A DNA stretch of 37,306 nt. It comes from an uncultured Clostridia bacterium (lineage in GTDB: Bacteria; Bacillota; Clostridia; TANB77; CAG-508). The position numbers were made by a program, and so were the translations under genes. Location of the stretch: NCBI GenBank assembly GCA_944386135.1, contig CALWZW010000013.1, forward strand, positions 1 to 37,306, written 5' to 3'. Below are positions 28,701 through 37,306 of this stretch, piece after piece; position 1 is the first letter of the stretch; every line of letters begins with the position of its first letter. Under the pieces are notes generated by a model that saw only the letters and a list, made by a program, of their open reading frames with translations, searched no databases and was not told the DNA's origin.

Positions 28701-31700
28701 CTTATATTGATTATTTAATGCAGTTCTATCTCCTGATAGTTCAGAACCTTTTGATGTTAAAGCCCATTCATCTGAGTTGTATTCTGCTTCACTACTTACT
28801 GTTGTTGTATACTCAATTCCGTTATATCTAAATTCTACATAGTATTCTTCAAATGGATCTACTCCCATGAATTCATAGTATCCATTTTCATCTGTCATTG
28901 TTGGGTTTGTACGTATTTCTCCTTCTTTTTGTACAAGTTCTGCAAGTGTACCATCTGCTTTATACAATGTAACTTCTACACCATAAAGTAGTTCTTCTCC
29001 TTCATCTAGTAATCCGTTAGATTCGTTTTCGTTTTCCTTTGTTGTTGTTTGGTCTAAGAATACTGTACCTGCAATTGTCATAAGTAATGGTTCTGGTTCT
29101 GGTTCCGGCTTATCTGGAATGTCTGGTATATCTCCAGTAAAGTCTTCTACTGTAATTTGTACTATATCTCCGCTTCTATCTGCACTCTCTAGAACTTCTG
29201 TTGTTAATGTTGTAACTGTTCTCATGATGTCTTCATCATTTTGTTCAATATAATCTGCAAGCCATGCTAGAACATCGTTATAGTCTAATTCAGTATTTTG
29301 CATTTGTTCTGTTATCCAGTCCTGTAAGAAAGTTTGTATATATCCATTTAAATCACTAAATTCGATTTCACCTGTTGCGAATTTATAGATATTGTCTCTT
29401 ACACTATCATATAAGTATTGTACTACAACCTCACTGTCTGTATATTCTGTGTATTCTTGTAAGATTCCACTTACGTATTCAAGAGTAATATCTTTACTTT
29501 CTGATGTCATAGAGAATGCACCGTCAACCGAAATCTCAACTATGTTTAGAGTTATTTTTCCAGTGTAATTTGTTATGTCAAAACCATTATCCATGTTTTG
29601 GAAATCTTCTACTGTAAGGTCTAATACACCGCCTTTTGTTTGTCCTCTAATTATATTTGCTTTGTTGTCTATTAATTCTCCATAATTTCTAACACTTCCG
29701 TCTGCGTTATATACAACGCCTTCTGGGTCTGTGTATGCTACATGTATTTCGAAGTATGCTTCTTCTATTAAGTTGTTGTTTTCATCAACTTTAGCTATTT
29801 GTATTTTTGGTGTTCCACCTTTATTATCATATATCGTTATAGCTGCAGTATTTCTTCCGCTGTCTAATGATGATTCACCAGAGCCCGCGACTCCTGTTAT
29901 AACACCTTTATCAATTACCAATGTTAATGTTGATGTTTCTTGTGTTATTGCATGGTTTGCCGGTGCTGCTGTTTCTTTTATTGTAACATTTACAACTCCT
30001 GTGAAGTATCCAAGGTATACTCCTTTTTGTTTAATATCATATGTAGATATTCTTGTAAATCCAAATATGTTTGTTACTTTTGTAAATTTCATTGAGTCAA
30101 TTACTATTTCGTTTTCATATATGTCTACACCAACAAAGTTTAATGTTACATCAAATCTTGCTCCATATAGTAGCTCTCCGTCTGTTGCACATTTTTTGTA
30201 TATTTCAATTCCTGGTTTTCCTGGTGGTGTCCAATCTGATGTTAGTATAATTGAGTATGTTTTGTAATGTCTTTCTCCGTCATTACTGTATCCCATCATT
30301 TTCTGTGTTTCATATGATGTTTGATCCCTATGTAAATAATATGCTGTTGCATTCCAGAAAAGTGTTCTTTGTACATTTACTCTTACTGGAGTATATGTAG
30401 TATGTGTCTCTCCTTCATCATCAGTATAGCTATCTTCTCTCATATACCAATACCATCCATTGAAGTTTTCATTATATGCTTGAGATGTAGTTTCTGCAGT
30501 ATAATAGTATGAATATACTGTTCCGTCATATTCTGTCATTGTTCCTGTTACATGTTCTAGGTATTGGAAGTCTATTTTTGCATAAAATCCTGTAAAATCT
30601 TCTGGCTCCATACTTCCTCTATATACTATTATATAGAATTCTTTTCTTGAGTCGAAGCCTTTTATTTCTTCTCCGTCTGCTAGTTCATAATATGTTGTAT
30701 CATGAATATGAGTTACTTTTCCTTCGTTTTCTTCTGTAACAGAACCGTCATAGCTATATGCTATTTTGAAAGAACCTCCAAGTTCTTCGATATTTATTTT
30801 ATCTTGGTTATATACTGTTATGTTTTCAATTGCATTATATTTTATCTCATATCCGTCTGTTGTGTAATATACATCTATTGCTTCATCATCTACTGTGTAA
30901 TCGATAAAGTATGGACCAAGTACATAGCAGTCTGCATTATCATCTTGCTCTACTAATGTATCTTTATATACGAATGTTCTATATTCTTCTCCGTCAATTT
31001 CTTCTGTTGTTTCTTCAATATGTTCTTGTGATAGTGCTCCACCTTTTTCATAGTTATATGCTTCTACTATATCTTCGTATTTATCTTCTCCTGCATCATC
31101 ATGTATTGTTTCATAGAATGTTTGATATTTATTAGCAACATCTCCTAATCCTCTATCAGATGATGTATCTAGCATGTTACCAATATTTATTCCCATTTCC
31201 CATAATGCATATTGTTTTTCTTGAACTGTGAAATGTCCATTTGCTTTTTCTGCTGATGATAAGCTTTCAGGTTGTAGTGGTATTACACCATCTTCGTATA
31301 CAAATGGTGCAGTCATTACAAATAATGCATTTTGATTTTCTTCTACTGAATATGTTGCTCCTGCATTGTATTCAATAGAATATACTGTAGGTTTTGATAA
31401 ACCTGGAAGAGTAGCTTCTGCTTTTGCTACATCTGCCTCTTCATCAAAAGGTCCAGGTGCAACTCCAGGGCTACCTGCTGTTGGGTCATTAGCAGCTACC
31501 ATTTCAGCGTAAAATTGATTCCAGTAGGTTATAAATGGGTTTGCTCTTAGAAATCCTTTATCTGTATATACTCCACGATATTTATAGTAAAGTGTTGATG
31601 AATCTGCCATGTATTCATCTCCTTTTGGAGATGTTGCCCATGAAATACTTGCATCCATTCCAACCTGTGTTGCTTTTGCTTCATATGCATCATATAAGTT

Positions 31701-31979
31701 TTGATGTGCTGTCATATATCTACTTATTTCTGCGCCTTTTTCAACACACCATAGAGTAATTGGATATCCTTCGTCTGAGAACACATTTACAACCATATTG
31801 TCCCAGTTGTATCTTGGTCTATCATTACTGAACACTTCTCCTTTTGAGCTACTTTCTACTACTGCTGCTTTTACACTGTCAAAGCTTATCATGAAAATTC
31901 CAAATAACATTACTACAATTAATGCTATTATTTGTAGTATTTTTCTGGATTTACTTTCTCTTTTTTCTATTTCGTTCAT
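25713..31979 (-). CDS. Giant surface adhesin: thioester domain, SdrD-B/SpaA-like modules
   Basis: 2,088 residues. A signal/anchor helix (ILQIIALIVVMLFGIFMI) precedes VKAA. LWCVEKGAE (Cys78) and EKQYALWEMG (Gln256) match the Cys and Gln motifs of thioester domains, which form a bond able to attach covalently to host surfaces. Middle modules resemble Cna-B/SpaA folds (GIEIYKKCATDGELLYGARFDV) and SdrD-B-like domains (TIAGTVFLDQTTTKEN..., REIHGSVWEAITDE...). PEPEPEP is a short linker near residue 955. The C-terminus has APTG, a hydrophobic helix and KKFVLKPKTE; there is no LPXTG. AAAGGAGG precedes the ATG, 21 bp after the upstream gene. The frame is intact and no in-frame CGG was found. The host ligand is unknown. 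Confidence 0.85.
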   Translation of the reverse strand: MNEIEKRESKSRKILQIIALIVVMLFGIFMISFDSVKAAVVESSSKGEVFSNDRPRYNWDNMVVNVFSDEGYPITLWCVEKGAEISRYMTAHQNLYDAYEAKATQVGMDASISWATSPKGDEYMADSSTLYYKYRGVYTDKGFLRANPFITYWNQFYAEMVAANDPTAGSPGVAPGPFDEEADVAKAEATLPGLSKPTVYSIEYNAGATYSVEENQNALFVMTAPFVYEDGVIPLQPESLSSAEKANGHFTVQEKQYALWEMGINIGNMLDTSSDRGLGDVANKYQTFYETIHDDAGEDKYEDIVEAYNYEKGGALSQEHIEETTEEIDGEEYRTFVYKDTLVEQDDNADCYVLGPYFIDYTVDDEAIDVYYTTDGYEIKYNAIENITVYNQDKINIEELGGSFKIAYSYDGSVTEENEGKVTHIHDTTYYELADGEEIKGFDSRKEFYIIVYRGSMEPEDFTGFYAKIDFQYLEHVTGTMTEYDGTVYSYYYTAETTSQAYNENFNGWYWYMREDSYTDDEGETHTTYTPVRVNVQRTLFWNATAYYLHRDQTSYETQKMMGYSNDGERHYKTYSIILTSDWTPPGKPGIEIYKKCATDGELLYGARFDVTLNFVGVDIYENEIVIDSMKFTKVTNIFGFTRISTYDIKQKGVYLGYFTGVVNVTIKETAAPANHAITQETSTLTLVIDKGVITGVAGSGESSLDSGRNTAAITIYDNKGGTPKIQIAKVDENNNLIEEAYFEIHVAYTDPEGVVYNADGSVRNYGELIDNKANIIRGQTKGGVLDLTVEDFQNMDNGFDITNYTGKITLNIVEISVDGAFSMTSESKDITLEYVSGILQEYTEYTDSEVVVQYLYDSVRDNIYKFATGEIEFSDLNGYIQTFLQDWITEQMQNTELDYNDVLAWLADYIEQNDEDIMRTVTTLTTEVLESADRSGDIVQITVEDFTGDIPDIPDKPEPEPEPLLMTIAGTVFLDQTTTKENENESNGLLDEGEELLYGVEVTLYKADGTLAELVQKEGEIRTNPTMTDENGYYEFMGVDPFEEYYVEFRYNGIEYTTTVSSEAEYNSDEWALTSKGSELSGDRTALNNQYKEIGSTTKAFDYYTIQSIYKEIADRTHAYINSNGSYPSMDSIYSEVIANHPDDDEIENKIEYIKSSYITAYAGYSSKEGGISSETSNGLYPYYAGERFMIDENTMNSESEDIEFAGDTLKTVYPGQLQVHLGLVERDSTDLSLITDIVDTRVSMNGYDTVYDMYTGATGYHQYIYEEDYNYCKEENTDGVAYYTDDQVEFYMTYETTITNATLTDTALVEMADYYNNKFSWASSYTTSQGNVIAGYSVTLNGTDITGSVTISDSSRYGITAQDSANTSYTNASGDQYKELFVRFNTGYMITDGDVLKIRLTFKMDQASANLYNKLYTDKENADYSRTWEIGNYAEINGYMTRDGYLDADSRPGNFSIEEFETLKAEYQSAYSNFVNNRTDDNARMLKLALGRLTDVREDDAWYVSLTLTNSGYVREIHGSVWEAITDEVHTATDLQNYEGLLTYIQENGLADLRVELVEICDDGTQIVRGKHTTGENGDYQFTSYIPGDYVVRFIYGEEDKDVRGKTTNTVGETLQVNGQYYQSTKANDQTDVTKYWYDTDEETRYSDAYDDAKSRVEQINAVIENTEEPSTSSDYEYDGVLEVESYRHKDVIYAYTSTMNLEVEYVRPELEGDRENTFYEYKVMNVDLGLTPRAFADLNIDKYVSNIKIYLQDGSLQLDANIDKEGNVTYLNDDMYTNIVIPNSDSATYLDGLIETLFDEQLLNGATLEITYTFTVSNDGEYDTIKYIYSEGREEPVEVIYYGEDYTVIPQTEQDRGEGIILYHAGNGENYTLEQYRTGNDERIEIRTAATNIVDYIDPALNFTQTNKAGQEINRDWELTQLDDFNAYREFNTELMSKYNTYIRGTDDNALYTRLLPGETATTTLTLSKVLATTSTETNNYEYSNLVEVTKIHSDSGKVIDIEGYDVNGTIDPETSENKWIPDIVDPYYPTLATSKSETIVIHAPTGMNIIQNYTSNLIIVLVVLVILAVGIVLIKKFVLKPKTE

Positions 31980-32000
31980 TTATTCTTACCTCCTTTCCTT

Positions 32001-35000
32001 CTATATTCTTGTTAAAACTTTCTTCTTTATTATGTAAGCACCTATTGCAAATATTGCAAGTACTCCAAGTACAATTCCTGTATAAACAACTACTCCACCT
32101 GTTTTTACTGTTATGATTACATCTGCTGTTCCGAAGTCGTCTTCTTCAGCTCCTTTATTTCCTGGTGTTGAGTCTGTATCTTGTATTCCTTGGTCATTTG
32201 ATGCTTCATATATTTCTGCTGTATTGTTTACTAGTCCTGTATTTTCGTCTGTCATTGTTTTTGTAAGTACAAGTGATAGTTCTACTTCTTCACCTGGATT
32301 TATAATTCTATTTTCAAGTGAAGTATTATATAGGTTACCATCTGTATCTTGATACCATTCTGGATTTAAAGTAGAACTAAAGCTTAGGTCGCTTGGTATA
32401 TAGTCTACTATCTTTTTAGCATATCCAGCAACGGCTCCTGTATTTTTTACTTTAAATGTATATGTTATTGCAACTACTGAGCCATTCATTTGTTTACCTG
32501 GTATTTCTACTTTTGCAAGGTCTGTATTGTCAAATGTATAGTTCTCTGTTCCTCTTGAATTACTTACTTGTATTAGTGAAACTCCTTTTGTAAGTTCTAA
32601 GTCGAATTTTATGCTTTCAACTAATCCTAAGTCAACATTATATGTATTGCTTGAAAGTACTATTGTATTTGTTGCTGCATAATTTTTTTCATTTCCGTTT
32701 ATTGTAAGTTCCATATTTATTGCATCAGAGTTTACTGTTGTATTAATTCCTTCTGCTTGATATGTTGTTACATCATATTTTGTATTGTCATATTCAAATG
32801 CTACTACATATCTTCCTTCTGATAAGTTTTGGAATAAATATTCTCCACTTTCATTTGTTTCAGCATTTGATATTACATTATTTGTTTCACTATCTAATAG
32901 GTATACCTTTATACCTGATAATATACTTTCGTCTGCATCTCTTTGTCCATTTCTATTTGCATCTAACCAAGCTATTCCAGATAATCTATATGTTGTTTCT
33001 CCTGGATTTTCTCCATTTCCTCCTTGATTATTATTATCATCTGGATTATAGCTACTTCCTATTAATGTATGTGTTATTGTGTTTGCTTCTAAGTTTTCTA
33101 TTTGTTCAGAATTTAATACTACTCTATTTGTTATTTCTCTTGAAGCTGTGCTTATTTCATTTGCTCTTGCTGTTACATATATTGTTAATGTTTCTCCTGA
33201 TGCTAATGTTGTTTCTATATTTACAACACTACCTCCATTTGTATTTTTTGTTACTGTTTCTCCATTTTGTGTATAGCTATATTCTATAAAGCTTAAGTCA
33301 GTTGGTAAATAGTCTGTAATTCTAGCTTCTGTATCTCTTGATGATGAATTTTTTACTGTTATTGTATAAGTAATCTCATCTCCTGCTGAAATATTTCCTT
33401 CTGGAATATTACTTGTTTGAGATATTGTAAATTCATCTTTGTATACTTTTGTTGTTAATGTGTTACTTTTAACTTCTTCTGTACTTCCTTCATAAGTAGC
33501 TGTAAATGTTATGTCTGTGTTTAATTCATATACTCCATCTGGAAGTTCTGCATTTGTACAATATAGAGTAATGTATTTTCTACTATCTAATGTGTCAAAA
33601 TTCCATGTAACTGTTCTTGTATTTTCATCATATGTTCCATTTTCTGTTGCACTAGAAAATGTTAATCCTTCTGGTAATACACATTTTACTACTATATTTG
33701 TTACTTCTTCTTCGGTATTTTTTGCAACTTCTACACTATATGCTCTGTTTGCTCCAATTGGTGCTTCATCTGATGATGTTGTTGAAGCTTCTAGTTTTAT
33801 TTTATTATTTGATGTATCAGGTTTTGCAATTGTATTTACTAATTCATTTGATGTAAATTCATCATTGTATCCTTCTTCTTTAGCAATTGTTTTTATGCTA
33901 ATAGTATTATCTTCTTGATTTTCTGTGTCAACATATACGCTTGTCATCAATGTGAATTTTACTTCTTTTGAAGAATTTGCTTCTATTTCTCCTACATCTA
34001 TATTTGTTGTTTCTGTTTTATAATCTCCTTCATCTGAAACATAGAAAACATTATTTGGTAATTCTAATGTTAGAGTAATATTATTTGTTTTTCTATTTGC
34101 TTTGTTTGTAACTTTCGCTGTGTATTCTATCTCTGTATGTTCTTCAACTTCTGCATTGTTTTCTACATTTGCTGTTAAGTTTACCTCTAAGTTAGGTCCT
34201 GTTCCTGTTGTTATTCCGACAGTTGGTGCTTCTGTAACTTCTGTTGTTTCTGATTGCACGCTTATTCCGTCTTGTATTTCTTCTCTATTGTAATATACTG
34301 CGAATGTTCCATATGCATATTCATCGTGTTCAAGGCCTTCTGGTATTTCAACATTATAGCTAAAGCTAATTGTGTCTCCTGTATTTAATGAAAATTCATT
34401 TAATACTATCATAAATGATTTTATTTCTGTTAGACTGTTTGCATCTGTTGTCCAACCATTTTGACTGTCACTTAAATCTCTATTTGCTTCTCCATTTTGG
34501 CTATAATATACTGTCATTTGGTCTTGACTAACTCCTGTTAAGCTTCTAATTGTTGTTGCAATCTTAGCTGTGAATGTACTTCCTAAGTCTTTTTGTTCTT
34601 CAATTGTTTTATTTCCTTCAAATGGTGTTCTTCCAAGTATAACTACATTTTTTGCATTATATCTGTAATTGTTTATAACTGTCATGTTTACTGTTGCTTG
34701 TCTTGCTTCTGCTTTTGCTTCGATTTCTCCAACTTCTGCTTTTCCACTTATTGATGTTGCTGTTTCTCCATTATTATTGTAATTTGTAATTTGATTTACT
34801 GTTACCATTCCTACTGGTGCAACAAAGTTCATTGGTGTATATGTATTTATTACTTCTCCTGTTGTTTCATTGCTTACATTCATTTGAATATTTTCTGTTC
34901 TTGTAGGTGTTAATTCATCTACTGTGATGTCTGCTTTCATTACTAATGTTGCGCCTTGTGTTTGTGCTTCTTTATTAAATTTTGTTTGTTCTCCAGTCAA

Positions 35001-36872
35001 TGCTATTCTGATTACTTTATTTCCATTTTCGTTTGTATACATTGTTGCACTTTCAAAAGCTAGTTCTTGTTCATATAAAAGTCTAACATTTTCTGCTTTA
35101 ATGTCTGTTACATACTTTGGAAATACTATCTCTATTACAGGATTTTTATATAGTATTGTATTTGCTTCTGTTGTTTTTAGTGTTACTCTTAATTCTACTC
35201 CTTCATTTGTTACAACTGTTGAAATATTGCTTTTTCCTAATGTCAATTCGGCTTGTGTTGTTGGTTCTTCTAATTTCATTTCTTTACTTTCATTTCCAGA
35301 TAATACACTTGATGTACCTAAAATTACTTTTCCGGAAATTTCAGTTTTGATTCCTGTGAATAATTTTTCTTGTTCTTTTGAATATTCTAATGGTTTTATT
35401 TCTCTTCCATTTTCTATTTTTAGCATTCCTTCTGATATTGGTTTGCTTGTTTCTATTCTTATATAATTTACTTCATCTGTATATGTATATTCTAAGTTAT
35501 CTTTATTTAATGTAGTAATTAGATTGTCATCTTCTCCATAGATATTGATATATCCGTCTTCTCCTAAAATTCCTAGGAAGTTTTCTGATGCTATTTTTGT
35601 ATATGTATATATTGGTTCTGATGGATATTCGTTTTGATTTGCATCTAAGTAGCTTGTTTCATTTTCTAAAACTATACTGTCTACTAAATCTCTGCTTCCT
35701 ATATTTGCTGTCCATGTATCTACGTATTCTGTATTGTCTGCTCCTGAAACTAACATATATCCTTTTTGTAAGTTTTCTACATTAGTAGATATGCCATATG
35801 TCATTATATCGCCAATTTTTTCGTTAAGTGTTAATGTTTCATTTACTGTTCCTGTTACAATACTATTTTCTTCATTATATAATGTTATATTGCTATTTAC
35901 TTTCATTTCTATATTTGCTGATGAAACTATTGCTTTTTCTCCGTATACACATGTTACGATTATTTCATCTTGTACATCTTTCATCCAAGATATTGTTCCG
36001 TCTTCTTTTGCTTCATTATTTATTGTTAGTACTATTTTTCCGTCTTGATATGTATAGTCTTCACCTTGAATAAATGTTTTTCCATTTTCTCCGTTGCTAG
36101 CTTTTGTAGATGTTGATGAAAGTACAACTGTTGTTGGATCTACTCCATTTATTTTAGGGATTTCTATTTCTATAACTGTCTGTTTTGCAGGTAATACATT
36201 TCCTACTATATTTGATTTTACTAATTGTTGAAGTACTACTCCTTTTTCTCCATTTATATCAAACTGAACATATTTAGATATTTCACTTTCTAAATTTGCT
36301 TCTGCTTCCGCTGTCATTTTAGCATTAACTTCTATTGTTTTAGAAATGCTAATATCGTCTCCATTGTTATTTACATATGTTCCTTCTAATATAATGTCTG
36401 ATATTTTATTAAAGTCACTAACATTAAAATCTGAACCAGTATTCATCTTGATTGGTATTTCAAGTACAGCTGATTCTCCTTTATCTATTTGATTTAATGT
36501 TATTGTATTTGTTTCAGTATCTATATCTTGTACTAGGTCAAGTGTTTCTTCACTTTCTACTAAGCTGAAATTTGAATTTTCTAATTTTACTTTTCCATTT
36601 GTAAGATATCCTTCTGAAACTTTAATACTTAAGTATAGATTATCACTATTAGTTCCTAAATCAATATCTTTTGTGTGTGTTTCTACTCCTTCTTCTTGAA
36701 AATATGCGTCAAACTCTATGTTTGCTTTGTCGACTGATTTGTCTTGTTCTTCTAACTCAACACTTGCAGCAAAAGTTTCTTGCGCATAAATTCCAAGCAA
36801 TGCTATGTTGGCGAATGTAAGTGTAAATACTAGCATTGTTGCAAGTAGTTTTGTTAAGATTTTTTTGTCCAT
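32001..36872 (-). CDS. Giant secreted surface protein with DUF11-like and SdrD-B-like repeats
   Basis: 1,623 residues, first gene of the operon. The signal peptide (KLLATMLVFTLTFANIALLGIYAQETFAAS) is followed by long beta-rich repeats. Segments such as ANVENNAEVEEHTEIEYTAK and GDEITYTITVKNSSSRDTEA are typical of DUF11-type domains that ladder up from Gram-positive walls. YRLSGIAWLDANRNGQRDADES is an SdrD-B-like domain. The end reads ITVKTGG, a hydrophobic helix, then KKKVLTRI. TVKTG resembles non-canonical clostridial sorting signals of the NVQTG kind, but this is inference. AGGAGGG precedes the ATG. It has no in-frame CGG. It probably acts with the thioester adhesin downstream as a surface structure. 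Confidence 0.8.
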   Translation of the reverse strand: MDKKILTKLLATMLVFTLTFANIALLGIYAQETFAASVELEEQDKSVDKANIEFDAYFQEEGVETHTKDIDLGTNSDNLYLSIKVSEGYLTNGKVKLENSNFSLVESEETLDLVQDIDTETNTITLNQIDKGESAVLEIPIKMNTGSDFNVSDFNKISDIILEGTYVNNNGDDISISKTIEVNAKMTAEAEANLESEISKYVQFDINGEKGVVLQQLVKSNIVGNVLPAKQTVIEIEIPKINGVDPTTVVLSSTSTKASNGENGKTFIQGEDYTYQDGKIVLTINNEAKEDGTISWMKDVQDEIIVTCVYGEKAIVSSANIEMKVNSNITLYNEENSIVTGTVNETLTLNEKIGDIMTYGISTNVENLQKGYMLVSGADNTEYVDTWTANIGSRDLVDSIVLENETSYLDANQNEYPSEPIYTYTKIASENFLGILGEDGYINIYGEDDNLITTLNKDNLEYTYTDEVNYIRIETSKPISEGMLKIENGREIKPLEYSKEQEKLFTGIKTEISGKVILGTSSVLSGNESKEMKLEEPTTQAELTLGKSNISTVVTNEGVELRVTLKTTEANTILYKNPVIEIVFPKYVTDIKAENVRLLYEQELAFESATMYTNENGNKVIRIALTGEQTKFNKEAQTQGATLVMKADITVDELTPTRTENIQMNVSNETTGEVINTYTPMNFVAPVGMVTVNQITNYNNNGETATSISGKAEVGEIEAKAEARQATVNMTVINNYRYNAKNVVILGRTPFEGNKTIEEQKDLGSTFTAKIATTIRSLTGVSQDQMTVYYSQNGEANRDLSDSQNGWTTDANSLTEIKSFMIVLNEFSLNTGDTISFSYNVEIPEGLEHDEYAYGTFAVYYNREEIQDGISVQSETTEVTEAPTVGITTGTGPNLEVNLTANVENNAEVEEHTEIEYTAKVTNKANRKTNNITLTLELPNNVFYVSDEGDYKTETTNIDVGEIEANSSKEVKFTLMTSVYVDTENQEDNTISIKTIAKEEGYNDEFTSNELVNTIAKPDTSNNKIKLEASTTSSDEAPIGANRAYSVEVAKNTEEEVTNIVVKCVLPEGLTFSSATENGTYDENTRTVTWNFDTLDSRKYITLYCTNAELPDGVYELNTDITFTATYEGSTEEVKSNTLTTKVYKDEFTISQTSNIPEGNISAGDEITYTITVKNSSSRDTEARITDYLPTDLSFIEYSYTQNGETVTKNTNGGSVVNIETTLASGETLTIYVTARANEISTASREITNRVVLNSEQIENLEANTITHTLIGSSYNPDDNNNQGGNGENPGETTYRLSGIAWLDANRNGQRDADESILSGIKVYLLDSETNNVISNAETNESGEYLFQNLSEGRYVVAFEYDNTKYDVTTYQAEGINTTVNSDAINMELTINGNEKNYAATNTIVLSSNTYNVDLGLVESIKFDLELTKGVSLIQVSNSRGTENYTFDNTDLAKVEIPGKQMNGSVVAITYTFKVKNTGAVAGYAKKIVDYIPSDLSFSSTLNPEWYQDTDGNLYNTSLENRIINPGEEVELSLVLTKTMTDENTGLVNNTAEIYEASNDQGIQDTDSTPGNKGAEEDDFGTADVIITVKTGGVVVYTGIVLGVLAIFAIGAYIIKKKVLTRI

Positions 36873-36909
36873 AGAAATACCCTCCTAATTTCTAATAACT
36901 CTAAGTAAT

Positions 36910-36938
36910 ATTATACTCGTTTTTTTTGCTTTTTTCAA
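36910..36938 (-). promoter_or_regulatory. Promoter of the surface-protein operon
   Basis: On the minus strand TTGAAA (36938-36933) and TATAAT (36915-36910) are 17 bp apart, about 37 bp before the first start codon. Confidence 0.75.
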
Positions 36939-37306
36939 TATTTTTCGCATTATTTTTGTATTATTTTTTATGTAAATTTGTTAAATTAATAAATATATTG
37001 TGTTTTATTTTATTTATATTATATTTATATAATATTTTACATTTTTTTACTTTTTTTTCAATACCCATTTGCTTTTGATATTTTTATCTATGTTTATTCC
37101 TTTACGGATGCTACATTCCTGTTTCATATAGCTTTTTATTAATTTTTCTTTACTTTTTTATTTCAATTTTATTACGTTTTGTTTTTTTGTTTAGGGCTAA
37201 GCTATTCTGCCAATGGGGACGGTTCTGAATGGCAGAATTTTTCTTTGTTTTGATTGGAACTTTTTTGTAATTTTTGCATAATATACTATTGCTTTATATA
37301 AGATAG
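36939..37306. other. AT-rich stretch without a recognisable gene
   Basis: Long T-runs and short TATA-like stretches, with no convincing coding frame on either strand. The only structure I see is the hairpin at 37204-37238. A gene may begin beyond the right edge. Confidence 0.6.
37204..37238. repeat. GGGGACGGTTCT hairpin element, copy 2
   Basis: A perfect 9-bp inverted repeat, ATTCTGCCA (37204-37212) and TGGCAGAAT (37230-37238), encloses TGGGGACGGTTCT (37214-37226). It shares this 13-mer with 25624-25636. Confidence 0.6.

Noticed and set aside
25713..36872. Canonical LPXTG sorting signals in the two surface proteins
   Set aside because: The motif is absent; only TVKTG and APTG precede the C-terminal helices.
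1..37306. CRISPR arrays, tRNA or rRNA genes
   Set aside because: No regularly spaced repeats with unique spacers, and no cloverleaf or rRNA-like sequence that I could recognise. The candidate four-base-reading tRNA is not in this window.

Overview
This window looks like chromosome from a very AT-rich, low-GC Gram-positive bacterium, most likely an uncultured gut-type member of the Clostridia. The reasons are AGA-dominated arginine usage, GGAGG ribosome binding sites, a prepilin-type GITLIALL N-terminus, thioester/SdrD-like surface proteins, AddB and long-form HPF. Nearly all genes lie on the minus strand. The species assignment is inference.

The main observation concerns decoding. At least nine genes look broken by frameshifts, yet every break is the same event. 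An in-frame CGG codon occurs, and deleting its C (a +1 shift) restores a conserved protein whose next residue is glycine (GGA, GGT or GGG). I count 21 such sites, in a prepilin-like gene, a GltD-like oxidoreductase, uracil-DNA glycosylase, LD-carboxypeptidase, coaE, the coaE/pgeF junction, addB (3), hicA, hicB and a cyclic glucan synthase (8). I checked the CGG trinucleotides I could find in the other AT-rich genes, and none is in frame. Host genes therefore appear never to read CGG as arginine, while CGA and CGT are used normally. This points to genome-wide +1 decoding of CGGN as glycine, by a four-base-reading tRNA or by obligatory slippage at an unassigned CGG. It does not look like decay or ordinary homopolymer error.

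Layout. 1-480: 5' part of a prepilin-like gene (minus), cut by the window edge. 541-960: long hairpin repeats, then an operator array in front of a small XRE regulator (plus). 1323-2072: dapB (plus). 2155-12041: a minus-strand housekeeping block with addB, coaD, coaE-pgeF, an unknown helical protein, LD-carboxypeptidase, uracil-DNA glycosylase and the GltD-like flavoprotein. 12039-12708: hicAB with its promoter/operator. 12930-14259: a compositionally foreign cassette carrying a tandem-HD YfbR-like hydrolase (plus) with its own terminator. 14258-17327: OGG-type glycosylase, hpf, a YiiX-like papain-fold protein and an isochorismatase-family hydrolase, with two long hairpin repeats. 17444-25542: one cyclic beta-glucan synthase (NdvB type), about 2,696 residues if all eight CGG shifts occur. 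25713-36872: an operon of two giant surface proteins with signal peptides, repeated Ig-like/SdrD-B modules and C-terminal membrane anchors, driven by a clear sigma-A-type promoter. 36939-37306: AT-rich DNA with one small hairpin repeat.

The HD cassette contains nine in-frame CGG codons that must mean arginine. Under the host rule it would terminate after about 53 residues, so it is a recent foreign insertion, an assembly chimera, or evidence against the rule.
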